Part shown: piece by piece, positions 1 to 8,935 of the stretch
Numbering within the stretch: the first letter of the stretch is position 1
Layout: every line of letters starts with the position of its first letter
The notes under the pieces: model-generated
Told to the model about the DNA's origin: nothing
The model's database searches: none
Seen by the model: only the letters and a program-made list of their open reading frames with translations
Assembly: GCF_026342735.1 (NCBI RefSeq)
Contig: NZ_JAPEMM010000001.1
Span: 620,001-684,000, forward strand
Length of the DNA: 64,000 nt
Reading direction: 5' to 3'
Source: Streptomyces sp. NBC_00193
Lineage (GTDB): Bacteria > Actinomycetota > Actinomycetes > Streptomycetales > Streptomycetaceae
Made by a program: the position numbers and the translations under genes

Positions 1-646
1 ACACGACGCCGAGGACGGGCCGGGACATCGGCAGGACCACGGAGCGCAGGGTGCGCAGGGAGGAGGCTCCGTCGATGGCGGCGGCATCGAGGATCTCGCC
101 GGGGATGGAGTCGAAGAATCGTTTCAGAAGGAAGATGTTGAAGGCGTTCGTGACCGAGGGCAGCCAGATCACCCAGGGCGTGTTGAGCAGGTTCCGCTCG
201 ATGAGCGGCATGTCCAGGACCGTGAGGTACTGCGGTACGACGAGGACGGTGGCCGGGATCATCAGCGTCGCCAGCATCATGCCGAGGACGGCCTTGCCGA
301 AGACCGGCCGGAGCTTGGACAGCGAGTAGGCGGCGGCCACGTCGAGGACGAGCTGGAAGGCCAGGGCGCCGAACGCGTAGTAGAGGGTGTTGAACAGGAG
401 CTTGGCGAGGTCCATGACCTTCCAGGCCGCCGAATAGTTCTCGGCGTGCAGGGAGTCCGGGACCACGGTCGGCGGGACCTGGGTGAACTCCGCGGTGCTC
501 TTGAGGCCGTTGGCGACCATCCAGTAGAGGGGCCCGAGGAAGACGACCGTGAAGCCGATCACGACCACGGCCAGGACGGTCCAGTAGGCGATCTTGCCTC
601 GGGTGCGGCCGAGTTGGGCCGGGGATATCAGCGTGCGCTCTGACAT
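1..646 (-). CDS. Carbohydrate ABC transporter permease, MalG type (3' end outside window)
   Basis: Inner-membrane permease subunit of a sugar ABC importer. The ATG at 644-646 opens a protein with an N-terminal hydrophobic helix (VLAVVVIGFTVVFLGPLYWM), further membrane segments, and the cytoplasmic EAA loop (EILDAAAIDGASSL, then LP) that contacts the ATPase. About 215 codons are visible; the C-terminal part lies beyond position 1. It starts 13 bp after the stop of the MalF-type permease, so it is the third gene of the binding protein-MalF-MalG operon. No ATPase gene is visible; Streptomyces sugar importers commonly share the MsiK ATPase encoded elsewhere. The substrate is inferred from the neighbouring GH87 glucanase to be an alpha-glucan oligosaccharide. 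Confidence 0.93.
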   Translation of the reverse strand, partial: MSERTLISPAQLGRTRGKIAYWTVLAVVVIGFTVVFLGPLYWMVANGLKSTAEFTQVPPTVVPDSLHAENYSAAWKVMDLAKLLFNTLYYAFGALAFQLVLDVAAAYSLSKLRPVFGKAVLGMMLATLMIPATVLVVPQYLTVLDMPLIERNLLNTPWVIWLPSVTNAFNIFLLKRFFDSIPGEILDAAAIDGASSLRTLRSVVLPMSRPVLGVV

Positions 647-659
647 GTGGGTCCTCCCG

Positions 660-1568
660 TCAGTTCTCGTTGTCGCGGCTCAGCCGGACGTACACGGCGG
701 AGAAACCGGCGAGCAGGACGAGCAGGCACAGGCCCAGGGCCGCGGCGCCGCCGTACTGGTTGAAACTGAAGGCGTACTGGTAGATGAGGACGACGACGGT
801 GGTGGTCGATCCTTCGGGGCCGGCGCCGCCGGTGAGCATGAACGGTTCGACGAACACCTGCATCGTCGCGATGATCTGCATGAGCAGCATCAGCGAGAGG
901 ATGAGCTTGGTCTGCGGGATCGTGACGTGCCAGATCTTGCGCAGCACCCCGGCTCCGTCGAGTTCCGCCGCCTCGTAGAGCTCTCCGGGGATGCCCTGGA
1001 GGGCTGCCAGGTAGATCAGGGTCGCGCCGCCCATGTTCATCCACGTGGAAGCTATGACGACGGAGACCATCGCGGTATCGGTGGATTGCAGCCAGTCTTG
1101 CGCCGGCAGGTGCAGGAATTCCAGAATCCTGTTGAAGACCCCGTAACCGGGGTCGTAGAAGTACTTGAAGAGCAGGATCGAGGCGACCGGCGGCATCATC
1201 ACCGGGAGGTAGACCAGCAGGCGCAAGTAGCCCTGTGCGTGCCGGAATTCGTTGAGCACGATCGAGACCACGAACGGGACGGCGAAGCCGAGTACCAGCG
1301 CGAGCCCGCTGAAGAGCAGGGTGTTGCGCCAGGCCTGCCAGAACGCCGGGTCGTTGAAGACGTAGCGGAAATTGTCCCAGCCGACCCAGTGGACGGCTCC
1401 GCCCTCGGTCTTCTGGAAGGCCAGCAGGAACTCCCGGACCATCGGGTACCAGGAGAAGAAAGAGAAGCAGAGGACGGCGCCGATCAGAAAGCCGTGGGCC
1501 GAGAGGTTCCGCTTGAACGCCCGGACGAATTCCTCACGAGAGGTACCGGGCAGGGTGGGAGCCGACAT
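660..1568 (-). CDS. Carbohydrate ABC transporter permease, MalF type
   Basis: A 302-residue inner-membrane permease, partner of the MalG-type subunit. About six hydrophobic segments are visible, the first near residues 27-47, and the EAA loop reads LYEAAELDGAGVLRKIWHVT followed by IPQ, the site that docks the nucleotide-binding subunit. The ATG at 1566-1568 follows a purine-rich stretch. The gene lies 107 bp downstream of the binding-protein stop; that gap holds a GC-rich hairpin which may lower permease expression relative to the binding protein. The length is typical of the family. Function as sugar-import permease is firm; the substrate is not visible in the sequence. Confidence 0.95.
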   Translation of the reverse strand: MSAPTLPGTSREEFVRAFKRNLSAHGFLIGAVLCFSFFSWYPMVREFLLAFQKTEGGAVHWVGWDNFRYVFNDPAFWQAWRNTLLFSGLALVLGFAVPFVVSIVLNEFRHAQGYLRLLVYLPVMMPPVASILLFKYFYDPGYGVFNRILEFLHLPAQDWLQSTDTAMVSVVIASTWMNMGGATLIYLAALQGIPGELYEAAELDGAGVLRKIWHVTIPQTKLILSLMLLMQIIATMQVFVEPFMLTGGAGPEGSTTTVVVLIYQYAFSFNQYGGAAALGLCLLVLLAGFSAVYVRLSRDNEN

Positions 1569-1624
1569 CGCCGCTCGCTCCTTGGTGGGTCGTCGCCATC
1601 TATGTGCGGGTGTACGGGGCCTGC

Positions 1625-1653
1625 GGGCGGGTCCGGGCCGGGGAGGCCCGCCC
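1625..1653 (-). terminator. Intercistronic GC hairpin between binding protein and permeases
   Basis: Arms GGGCGGG (1625-1631) and CCCGCCC (1647-1653) pair. An alternative pairing uses TCCGGG (1632-1637) with CCCGGA (1651-1656). There is no T tract, so partial attenuation or 3' mRNA stabilisation of the binding-protein message is more likely than full termination. This is a common arrangement in sugar ABC operons. Confidence 0.35.
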
Positions 1654-1675
1654 GGACCTCCCCCGGCCGGGGCGG

Positions 1676-3076
1676 CTACTGGTTGGCCAGCACCTGGTTG
1701 ACGGCCTTCTCGGCCTCCGCGAGGAGCTGCGCCGAGTCGGCGTCCTTGTTGGTCAGGACCGCCGACATCACCTTGTCGAGGACCTTGTAGACCTCCTGGG
1801 CCTTCGCCGGCTCGGCCTTGCCGGCCACCGGGTTGTCCAGGAAGGGCTTGAAGTTGACGACCGGCATGGTGGCGTTGGCGGCCTTCAGCTCGTCGTCCTT
1901 GGCCTTGCTGGCGCCGGTGAAGAAGGCGGGCTGCGGAAGCCCGACCGGCAGGCCGTCGGCCTTGGAACGGTCGTACTTGAACTGGCCCTTGCCGACCGCG
2001 AGCGTCTTGAAGTTCAGCCAGGCGATGGCGGCCTTGACCTTGTCCGGCGAGCTGCCCTTCTTGATCATGTAGCCGTTGCCGCCGGCCAGCGTCGCGGCGC
2101 CGCCGGGGATGGGGCCCATGCCGAAGTTCTCGTACTTGCCGGAGAGCTGCTGCACCATGTAGGTGATGTCGTCGGGCGCGGCGAGGAACATGCCGAGCTT
2201 GTCCGAGGCCATCTGCTTCTGCAGGTCACCCCACTTGAGCAGCTGGGTCTTGCCCATGCTGTCGTCCTCCCAGCGCATGGCGTGGAGGTTGTCGACGATC
2301 TGCTTGCCGGTCGGGTTGTTGAAGGCCGCCTTGCCGTCGGCTCCGACGACGTCGCCGCCCATGCCGTACATGGCGGCCGTGAAGTGCCAGCCGCCGGTGT
2401 TCTCGACGCTGTACTCGCCGTAGCCGGCGGTGCCGTTGCCGAGCGCCGCGATCTTCTTGGCGGCCGCGCGGACCTCGTCCCAGGTGCGCGGGGGCTGGTC
2501 GGGGTTGAGGCCCGCCTGCTGGAAGAGCTTGCGGTTGATCAGCAGGCCCATCGTGTAGTTGCTGGTGGGCAGCCCGTAGAGCTTGCCGTCCTGCTTGAGG
2601 GTGTTGACGACGTTCTTGTCGATGTCGCCGAAGCCCGGGATCGACTGGGCCGTGACGTAGGAGGAGATGTCCTCGGCGCCGTCGTTGTCCAGCACCTGCT
2701 TGAGGTCGGTGAAGTAGGCGTAGAAGACGTCCGGCTGCGACTTGGCCTTGAGCATCGCCGTGAACCGCGGGGGCTCCAGGCACTGGCCGGGGGTGGAGCG
2801 GCCGTCGATCGTGACGTTCGGGTAGGTCTTGTTGAACTCCGCCACGTCCTCCTTCCACTGCTTGAGCTCGGCAGCCTTGGCCGCCGGCGGCATGCAGTCG
2901 ATGGAGAGGGTGACCTTGGTCTTCGGGTCGAGCGGCGCGGAGGCGTCCGTGGAACCGCCGGACGGCTGGTTCTTGGTGTCGTCCCCGCTGCTGCTCGTGC
3001 CACAGGCCGCGAGGGCGGTGACGGCGAGCGCCGAGACGAGGGCGGTCGCGGTGGTGCGGCGGATGTTGGTTCTCAT
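1676..3076 (-). CDS. Extracellular sugar-binding lipoprotein of ABC importer
   Basis: A 466-residue solute-binding protein of the carbohydrate (MalE-like) class. The ATG at 3074-3076 was chosen because it opens a lipoprotein signal: an Arg-rich start, a hydrophobic stretch and the lipobox LAAC with Cys25 as lipidation site, followed by a Ser/Gly/Asp-rich linker to about residue 45. The mature part has the family's type I fold signatures (SQPDVFYAYF, GLPTSNYTMGLLINRKLF, PRTWDEV, AIAWLNF). A possible in-frame start 52 codons upstream would bury the signal peptide and was rejected. It is the first gene of the importer operon. Its promoter region carries a degenerate copy of the LacI-type element found before lacI and the GH87 gene. 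Confidence 0.95.
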   Translation of the reverse strand: MRTNIRRTTATALVSALAVTALAACGTSSSGDDTKNQPSGGSTDASAPLDPKTKVTLSIDCMPPAAKAAELKQWKEDVAEFNKTYPNVTIDGRSTPGQCLEPPRFTAMLKAKSQPDVFYAYFTDLKQVLDNDGAEDISSYVTAQSIPGFGDIDKNVVNTLKQDGKLYGLPTSNYTMGLLINRKLFQQAGLNPDQPPRTWDEVRAAAKKIAALGNGTAGYGEYSVENTGGWHFTAAMYGMGGDVVGADGKAAFNNPTGKQIVDNLHAMRWEDDSMGKTQLLKWGDLQKQMASDKLGMFLAAPDDITYMVQQLSGKYENFGMGPIPGGAATLAGGNGYMIKKGSSPDKVKAAIAWLNFKTLAVGKGQFKYDRSKADGLPVGLPQPAFFTGASKAKDDELKAANATMPVVNFKPFLDNPVAGKAEPAKAQEVYKVLDKVMSAVLTNKDADSAQLLAEAEKAVNQVLANQ

Positions 3077-3162
3077 CGGTGGTCCCCTTCGAGCATCGAG
3101 CAGGAGGCGTGGGGCGTGTAAGGAGGCGAGCGCGGCACACTCAATCACCACCGACAGATGAA

Positions 3163-3197
3163 CGCAATATCTCGCGCAGATTTCGCAAGAGATTGGC
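3163..3197. promoter_or_regulatory. Degenerate copy of shared LacI-regulon element (importer promoter)
   Basis: CGCAA at 3163, GCGCA at 3174, CGCAAG at 3184-3189 and TTGG at 3193. The GCGCA-N5-CGCAAG core matches the elements at 4334-4368 and 8936-8970; the outer blocks are shifted by 1 bp or altered. It lies about 90-120 bp upstream of the binding-protein start. Inferred operator of the adjacent LacI regulator. Confidence 0.5.
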
Positions 3198-3233
3198 AGC
3201 AGAGCGCCGGGCAGCTCGGGTGGTGAACGCAAA

Positions 3234-3274
3234 ACAGGGCCCCGAAACGTCAGCGGGACGTTTCGGGGCCCTGT
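3234..3274 (-). terminator. Rho-independent terminator of lacI
   Basis: A perfect 17-bp stem (3234-3250 with 3258-3274) and a 7-nt loop, followed on the minus strand by TTTT. It begins 36 bp beyond the LacI stop codon and separates lacI transcription from the importer operon. Confidence 0.88.
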
Positions 3275-3310
3275 GGCCGCGGGTCGAACTCGGCGGAGAC
3301 CGGTGGAGCG

Positions 3311-4330
3311 TTACTCCGGACGGGGGCGCGGGGCCTGTGCGGTGGAGCCCCGCACGACGAGCTCGGGCTCGAAGAGCAGCTCTCCGGGCTGTACGGCGGC
3401 GCCCTGGATCTGCGCGGTGAGCAGCTCCACGGCAGCCCTGCCCATGGCCTCGATGGGCTGCCGGACGGTGGTCAGCGGGGGTTCGGTGCAGTTCATGAAG
3501 GCCGAGTCGTCGTACCCGACGACGGAGACCTGGCCGGGCACGTCGAGCCCGCGCCGGCGGGCCGCCCTGATGGCCCCCAGGGCCAGCGGGTCGCTCGCGC
3601 AGATGATGCCGGTCACCCCGCGGTCCAGCAGCCTCGACGTGGCCGCGTGGCCGCCCTCCAGGGAGAACAGCGCCCGCTCCACGTGCGCCGCGGGCAGCTC
3701 GGTGCCGGCCGCGGCGGCGACCGCCTGGGCGGCCACCAGCTTGCGCAGGGAGGGGATGTGGTCGGGCGGGCCGAGCACCAGCCCGATGCGTTCGTGGCCG
3801 AGGGAGGCCAGGTGGCGCCAGGCCTGTTCGACCGCGACGGCGTCGTCGCAGGAGACGCACGGGAAGCCGAGGTCCTCTATCGAGGCGTTGATGAGCACCA
3901 CCGGGACCTTGCGGTCGTGGAGCAGCCGGTAGTGCTCGTGCGGGGCGTCGGCCTGCGCGAAGAGGCCACCGGCGAAGACGACGCCGGAGACCTGCTGCTG
4001 GAGCAGGAGCTCGACGTAGTCGGCCTCGGAGACCCCGCCGGTGGTCTGCGTGCAGAGCACCGGGGTCAGCCCCTGCTGGGCCAGCGCGCCGCCGATCACC
4101 TCGGCGAAGGCCGGGAAGATCGGGTTCTGGAGTTCCGGCAGGACCAGGCCGACCAGCCGGGCACGTTCGCCGCGCAGCTGGGTGGGGCGTTCGTAGCCGA
4201 GGACGTCCAGTGCGGTGAGCACGGACTGGCGGGTTGTCTCCGAGACGCCCGGCTTGCCGTTGAGCACCCGGCTGACCGTTGCCTCGCTGACCCCCACCTT
4301 CTTCGCCACTTGAGCAAGTCGTCGCGTCAT
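3311..4330 (-). CDS. LacI-family transcriptional regulator
   Basis: A 339-residue DNA-binding sugar-responsive regulator. The N-terminal LacI helix-turn-helix with hinge is plain (RLAQVAKKVGVSEATVSRVL, then NGKPGVS; residues 3-30), followed by a periplasmic-binding-protein-like sensor domain (GLVLPELQNPIFPAFAEVI through the C terminus). The ATG at 4328-4330 puts the HTH at the N terminus as in the family; a longer frame upstream would add 52 unrelated residues. The gene sits between the importer operon and the GH87 gene, all on the same strand, and a repeated CGCAA-type element precedes all three. It most likely represses them until an alpha-glucan oligosaccharide is present. The effector is not known from sequence. 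Confidence 0.94.
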   Translation of the reverse strand: MTRRLAQVAKKVGVSEATVSRVLNGKPGVSETTRQSVLTALDVLGYERPTQLRGERARLVGLVLPELQNPIFPAFAEVIGGALAQQGLTPVLCTQTTGGVSEADYVELLLQQQVSGVVFAGGLFAQADAPHEHYRLLHDRKVPVVLINASIEDLGFPCVSCDDAVAVEQAWRHLASLGHERIGLVLGPPDHIPSLRKLVAAQAVAAAAGTELPAAHVERALFSLEGGHAATSRLLDRGVTGIICASDPLALGAIRAARRRGLDVPGQVSVVGYDDSAFMNCTEPPLTTVRQPIEAMGRAAVELLTAQIQGAAVQPGELLFEPELVVRGSTAQAPRPRPE

Positions 4331-4333
4331 GAG

Positions 4334-4368
4334 CGCAAGAGTAGCGCAAACAATGCAAGTTCCTTGCA
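4334..4368. promoter_or_regulatory. Shared LacI-regulon element upstream of lacI
   Basis: CGCAAG (4334-4339), GCGCAAA (4344-4350), TGCAAG (4354-4359) and TTGCA (4364-4368). The last two form the perfect inverted repeat TGCAAG-TTC-CTTGCA (4354-4368). Block order and spacing are identical to 8936-8970. It begins 4 bp before the lacI start codon, so it probably overlaps the promoter/leader and mediates autoregulation. Direct sequence observation; the bound protein is inferred. Confidence 0.65.
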
Positions 4369-4512
4369 GTTCGATTACGGCCACTTTGGCCCATCGGAAA
4401 CCGGCGCGGAACCCCCCGCGCCCCACCGGCCCCGGCGGGCCTCCGGGCGTCGAGCGGCGGGGCACCCCGAAGGGATGCCCCGCCACCCTCGTTCCCCGGT
4501 GTTCGCCGCCCG

Positions 4513-7500
4513 CTACGGCAGCTGGTTGATCTTGAACGTCGAGGTCGTGTTCCGCACGTCCACGGCGTTGTCGCTCATCCTCAGGTTCTGGATGGTGACC
4601 TCACCCACCGCAGGCCCTTGTCCCGCCTCGGGCATCTCGTTCGCCCAGAGACCGAACCCGGACTTGGCGTCGAAGGCGTCACCGCTCTTCTTCGCCCCCG
4701 TGATGGTGATGTCCTTCAGAATGGTGTCCTTGATGGGATTGACCGGCTGGCCGCCGACGTACTGCGTCTGGAACATGATTCCGCTGTACGTCGGATCGAC
4801 GATGTCCACGTTGTTGATGCGGATTCCCTGGAACACCTTTGAAGCCGAGAAGATCCAGATTCCGGGGAAGGTCTGCGCCCCCCAGAAATGGCCTCCGGCC
4901 CGGACGATCGAGATGTTCTCGAAGAGCGTCGGGTCGGTCCCGAATCCGTTCATCGGATACCCGAAGTCCAGCGAGCTGATGGTGATGCCCGAGTAGACCA
5001 GGATGTCGGCGATGTAGATGTTGCGGAAGGTGTTGTTGAAGCCGCCGTAGACGGCGACACCGGCCGCGCGCCAGGTCAGGATGGCGCTCAGGTTCTCGTA
5101 GACGTTGTTCTTCATGTCCGCGCCGCCCGCGTCGATGGCGGAGAACAGCGCGAAGCTGTCGTCACCCGTGGAACGCGCCTCGATGTTGGCCACGAGGTTG
5201 TCCGTGCTGCCGTTGGTCATGTTGATGCCGTCGGCGAAGGTGTCCCGGATCCGCGAGTTCTTGATCGTGATCCGGTCGGTGTTGGCGCCCCAGTACAGGC
5301 ACACCTGGTGCTCGTTCCAGATGTTGTCGATGGTCATGTCGGTCACGTTGGCGAAGTCGAAGACCTTGCCCGGACCGTCGATGCGCGAGGTGTAGTTGCC
5401 GAAGTAGGCGAACCCCGTGAAGGACGAGCCCTTGGCGGTGCCCTCCGCACGCCATCCGTTGTCGGTGTTGTCCTGCGAGGACGGGGCGTGGAAGCGGGTG
5501 AACCACGGCCCGGCGCCGACGACCTGCACGGCCTTTCCGTACACCTGGAACTTGCTCGCCGTGTCGTAGTCGCCCGGCGGCAGGTAGACGCCCACGAGCT
5601 TGCCCGTGGTGTCCATGCGGACCTTGTCCAGGGCGTTCTGCACGTCCTGGTGGGTGAAGCCGGCGGGCACCGTGTAGGTGGCCGGGTCGGGGTTGGGGAT
5701 CACCGTGGCTTGTTCCAGGCTCACGAAGTCGATCGCGTAGGTGGTGGTGTTCGCCGCGTCCTTCTGGAGGCGGATCTTGCTGCCCGGCGGGACGGTCTCT
5801 CCGAGGAGGATGTTCGCCTCGTCGTAGATGTGCCGCGGGGCTCCGGCGCTCGGGGCGTTGCCCGGGCCGGCCTCGGCCCCGTAGAGCCAGGCGTACTTCG
5901 AGGTCAGCGGCAGGGCCTTCTTGAGGACGCCGTTGACGTAGACGTTGATGGTGGAGTCGATGCCGCCGCCGCCCGGGGCGTCCGGGATGGAGAAGCGGGT
6001 GACCAGGGTGTTGGTCGCGGCCCGGGTGGTGAACTCGACGTACTCGCCCGTCGCGTCCAGGTTCACGGCCTTGCGGCCCGAGGCCTCGCCGGCGATGTCG
6101 CCGACGGTGCGGTTGGGGCCGACGACGTTGGCTCCGCCGCCGACCACGCCGTCCTCCGCCTCGTAGGTGTCGAAGGGCATGTTCGCCCCGCGGCCGACGA
6201 AGAAGGGCTTGGTGGAGGTGTTGTTGGCGCGCTTGACCGGAAGTTCGTTGGCATCGTCGGCGAGGACCACCTTGACGGTGTACTTGCCGTTGGCCGCCGT
6301 CCAGTTGCCGAGCGCGATCGGTGCGGAGGAGGCACCGGCCGCGAGCGCGCCGCTGAAGGATCCCGTCAGCGTACGGATGGTGGCGCCGCCCGCGTCCTGG
6401 AGCGTGAGGGTGACGTTGTGGGTGCCCGCGGCGGCGGCCACGGTGCCCTGGTTCTTGACCGTGACGGAGAAGCCCACGGACTGGCCGGCGGACGGGGCGC
6501 TCGGCGACCACCCGACGGACGAGGCCACCAGGTCCGAGCTGTCGACCGGGCGGACCACCAGCGGGGAGCCGGTGAGGCTGTTGTTGGTGTCGTTCTGCTC
6601 GACGACCGTGTTCGCCTCGTCGGCGATCGCGCTCAGCGGGTAGCTGCCCGCGTCGCGCGGGCCGATGCCGGCCGTGACGGTGGCCGAGGCGCCGGCGGCC
6701 AGCGCGGGCACGTTGGCCGAGGCGATCTTCGAGCCGCCGAGCTGGAAGGAGACGGTGGTCGCCGGAGCCGGGGCCGGGCCGCTGTTCTTGACGGTGGCGG
6801 ACAGGGTGACGGAGTCCGACTCCACCGGCGCGGCCGGGTTGGCGCTCACCGCGGTGACCTGGAGGTCCGGGTTGGGCGCCGCGACGCCGATGACCTGGAA
6901 CTCGGCGATCTGGCCGTTGGAGGAACCGGTGTTGGAGGTGAAGCGCAGCTGCACGTCCGCGACCCGGGCGTTCACCGGGATGGTGACGGTGTTGGAGCCG
7001 GAGGCCGGGTTGAAGACGTAGTCCTTGGCGGCCACCAGGCCGGTGACCCCCGAGGCGCTCTGCTCGCGGCCGAGGACCTGGATGTTCTGGGTGCGGGTGC
7101 CCCAGCTGCTGTCCGGGTTGAGCTTGAGGACCAGGCGGTCGACGTCGGCGTTGGCGCCGAGCTTGACGGTCAGGGTGCTCGGGTAGGCGCCGCCCGCGCC
7201 CTCCCAGTAGGTGGAGGTGCTGTTGTCGTTGGCGTTCTCCGCGACGAAGGTGTGGATCACGGAGGAGCCCTCGATGGGCTTGCCGACGGCCAGGTTGGAG
7301 CCGCCCGTGCCGCCGCTGCCGTTGCGGGTCACGGAGTTGCTGTCGCCGGAGCGGTTGCCCGCCGCGTCCTTGGCCCGGACGAAGTAGCTCACGGTGGCGG
7401 TGGCGGGCTGGGTGTCGGTGTGCGTGGTGGCACTGCCCGCGACCGTCGTGAGCAGCACGTTGTTGGCGAAGACCTCGTAGCCGGTGACGCCGACGTTGTC

Positions 7501-8805
7501 GGTGGAGGCCTGCCAGTTCAGCTTGATCTGGCCGGCGGCCGGCTCGGTGAGGGTCAGGGATCCCGGGGTGGTCGGGGCCTGGGTGTCACCGGTGTCGCCG
7601 GCGCGGGTGACGCTGTTGCTGTTGGCCGACTGGTTGCCGGCCGCGTCCTTGGCGCGGACGTAGTACGTCACGCTCGCGGAGGCCGGCTGGGTGTCGGTGT
7701 AGGTGGTGACGTTGCCCGCGACGCTGGTGCGGAGCTGGTTGTTGGCGTAGACGTCGTAGCCGGTGACGCCGGTGTTGTCGGTGGAGGCGTTCCAGGTCAG
7801 CTTGATCTGGCCGGTCGCGGGCTCGCTGTAGGCGAGGGCGGCGGGGGCCGTCGGGGCCTGGGTGTCGCCGGTGGTCGGGCCGTAGATCTCCAGCTCGGAG
7901 AGCTGCCCGCCGGGCTGTACGGAGTTGGACGCTATCCACACCCGTACGTAGCGGGTGGTGGTGGCGTCGAAGGCGATGCTCACCGTGTTGGCGCCGGCGG
8001 CGTTGAACTCGTACCCCTTGGACGCCGTCAGGTCGGTGTAGTCCGTGCCGTTGGCACTGCCCTGGATCTTGAGGGTCTGGGTGCGGGCGCCCCAGTTCTC
8101 GGGGAGCTTGAGGACCACGCGGTCCACGCGCACGGAGGAGCCCAGGTCGGCCTGGAGCCACTGGGGCATGGCGTTGTTGACGCTCTCCCAGTAGCTGGCG
8201 GTGTTGCCGTCGTTGGCGTTGCCCGGCACGTAGACCTGGGTGTTGCTGCTCGCGGTGAGCGTCTTGCCGAGGGCCAGGTTGGTCCCGGACTCACCGGGGG
8301 CGCGGACCTCCAGCTCGGAGAGCTGGGCGGCCTGCCAGCCGGTGTTGGCGGTGATGTCGATGCGCACGTACCGGGCCTGGGTGGCCGGGAAGCCGATGGT
8401 GACCACGTTTCCGGCGCCCTGGCCGAAGGTGTAGGTCGCCGAGCTCACCAGGGTGCTGAAGCTGGTGCCGTCGGCGCTGCCCTGGACGGACAGGGTCTGG
8501 TTGCGGCTCTCCCAGGAGGCGGGGAGCTTGAGCACCACCTGGTCGACGCGGGTGGTGGCTCCGAGGTCGGTCTGCACCCATTGCGGGAAGGTGCTGCCGG
8601 CGCTCTCCCAGTACGAGGACTGGTTGCCGTCGGTGACGTTGCCGGCCGCGTAGGCGCCGTTGGTACTGCTCGCCGTGGCGGGCCTGCCCGCCGAGACGCT
8701 CGGTCCGCCGGCGGCCACGGCGGTCAGAGCGGGCCAGCCCAGCATCAGCAGGGCCGTGCTGATCAAGGCGGCCAGGGTCCGCCATCTCCAGTTGTGCCTT
8801 CTCAT
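4513..8805 (-). CDS. Secreted multidomain GH87 alpha-1,3-glucanase/mycodextranase
   Basis: A 1430-residue extracellular glycoside hydrolase predicted to cut alpha-1,3-glucan (fungal wall, dental or bacterial glucans). The ATG at 8803-8805 opens a signal peptide (residues 1 to about 33, ending AVAA). Modules in order: two discoidin/F5-8C-type carbohydrate-binding modules (about 35-165 and 175-310), two fibronectin type III modules (about 315-500), a third discoidin-like module (about 505-640), two CARDB-type modules (about 645-860), a CBM6/35-like module (about 870-1020) and a right-handed beta-helix catalytic domain (about 1030-1430). Asp1192 (in DGIN) and Asp1215-Asp1216 (in TGDD) have the same 23+1 spacing as the catalytic triad D1045/D1068/D1069 that I recall for Paenibacillus GH87 enzyme Agl-FH1. 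The LacI-type element lies about 130 bp upstream. Confidence 0.88.
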   Translation of the reverse strand: MRRHNWRWRTLAALISTALLMLGWPALTAVAAGGPSVSAGRPATASSTNGAYAAGNVTDGNQSSYWESAGSTFPQWVQTDLGATTRVDQVVLKLPASWESRNQTLSVQGSADGTSFSTLVSSATYTFGQGAGNVVTIGFPATQARYVRIDITANTGWQAAQLSELEVRAPGESGTNLALGKTLTASSNTQVYVPGNANDGNTASYWESVNNAMPQWLQADLGSSVRVDRVVLKLPENWGARTQTLKIQGSANGTDYTDLTASKGYEFNAAGANTVSIAFDATTTRYVRVWIASNSVQPGGQLSELEIYGPTTGDTQAPTAPAALAYSEPATGQIKLTWNASTDNTGVTGYDVYANNQLRTSVAGNVTTYTDTQPASASVTYYVRAKDAAGNQSANSNSVTRAGDTGDTQAPTTPGSLTLTEPAAGQIKLNWQASTDNVGVTGYEVFANNVLLTTVAGSATTHTDTQPATATVSYFVRAKDAAGNRSGDSNSVTRNGSGGTGGSNLAVGKPIEGSSVIHTFVAENANDNSTSTYWEGAGGAYPSTLTVKLGANADVDRLVLKLNPDSSWGTRTQNIQVLGREQSASGVTGLVAAKDYVFNPASGSNTVTIPVNARVADVQLRFTSNTGSSNGQIAEFQVIGVAAPNPDLQVTAVSANPAAPVESDSVTLSATVKNSGPAPAPATTVSFQLGGSKIASANVPALAAGASATVTAGIGPRDAGSYPLSAIADEANTVVEQNDTNNSLTGSPLVVRPVDSSDLVASSVGWSPSAPSAGQSVGFSVTVKNQGTVAAAAGTHNVTLTLQDAGGATIRTLTGSFSGALAAGASSAPIALGNWTAANGKYTVKVVLADDANELPVKRANNTSTKPFFVGRGANMPFDTYEAEDGVVGGGANVVGPNRTVGDIAGEASGRKAVNLDATGEYVEFTTRAATNTLVTRFSIPDAPGGGGIDSTINVYVNGVLKKALPLTSKYAWLYGAEAGPGNAPSAGAPRHIYDEANILLGETVPPGSKIRLQKDAANTTTYAIDFVSLEQATVIPNPDPATYTVPAGFTHQDVQNALDKVRMDTTGKLVGVYLPPGDYDTASKFQVYGKAVQVVGAGPWFTRFHAPSSQDNTDNGWRAEGTAKGSSFTGFAYFGNYTSRIDGPGKVFDFANVTDMTIDNIWNEHQVCLYWGANTDRITIKNSRIRDTFADGINMTNGSTDNLVANIEARSTGDDSFALFSAIDAGGADMKNNVYENLSAILTWRAAGVAVYGGFNNTFRNIYIADILVYSGITISSLDFGYPMNGFGTDPTLFENISIVRAGGHFWGAQTFPGIWIFSASKVFQGIRINNVDIVDPTYSGIMFQTQYVGGQPVNPIKDTILKDITITGAKKSGDAFDAKSGFGLWANEMPEAGQGPAVGEVTIQNLRMSDNAVDVRNTTSTFKINQLP

Positions 8806-8935
8806 ATGTCCTCGTCCCTCGACATGAACTTTCTGAACCACAAGAGCCACGAATTTGCGGTGTGCGGTGCGAGAGTTGCAGAGCTTTGGCGAGTCGTCTA
8901 CATCCCTGACCGCACTTTTATGCCGTCATCACTTG

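Noticed and set aside
3077..3232. Extended N terminus of the sugar-binding protein starting at 3232
   Set aside because: It would place 52 residues before a perfect lipoprotein signal peptide and lipobox, destroying export.
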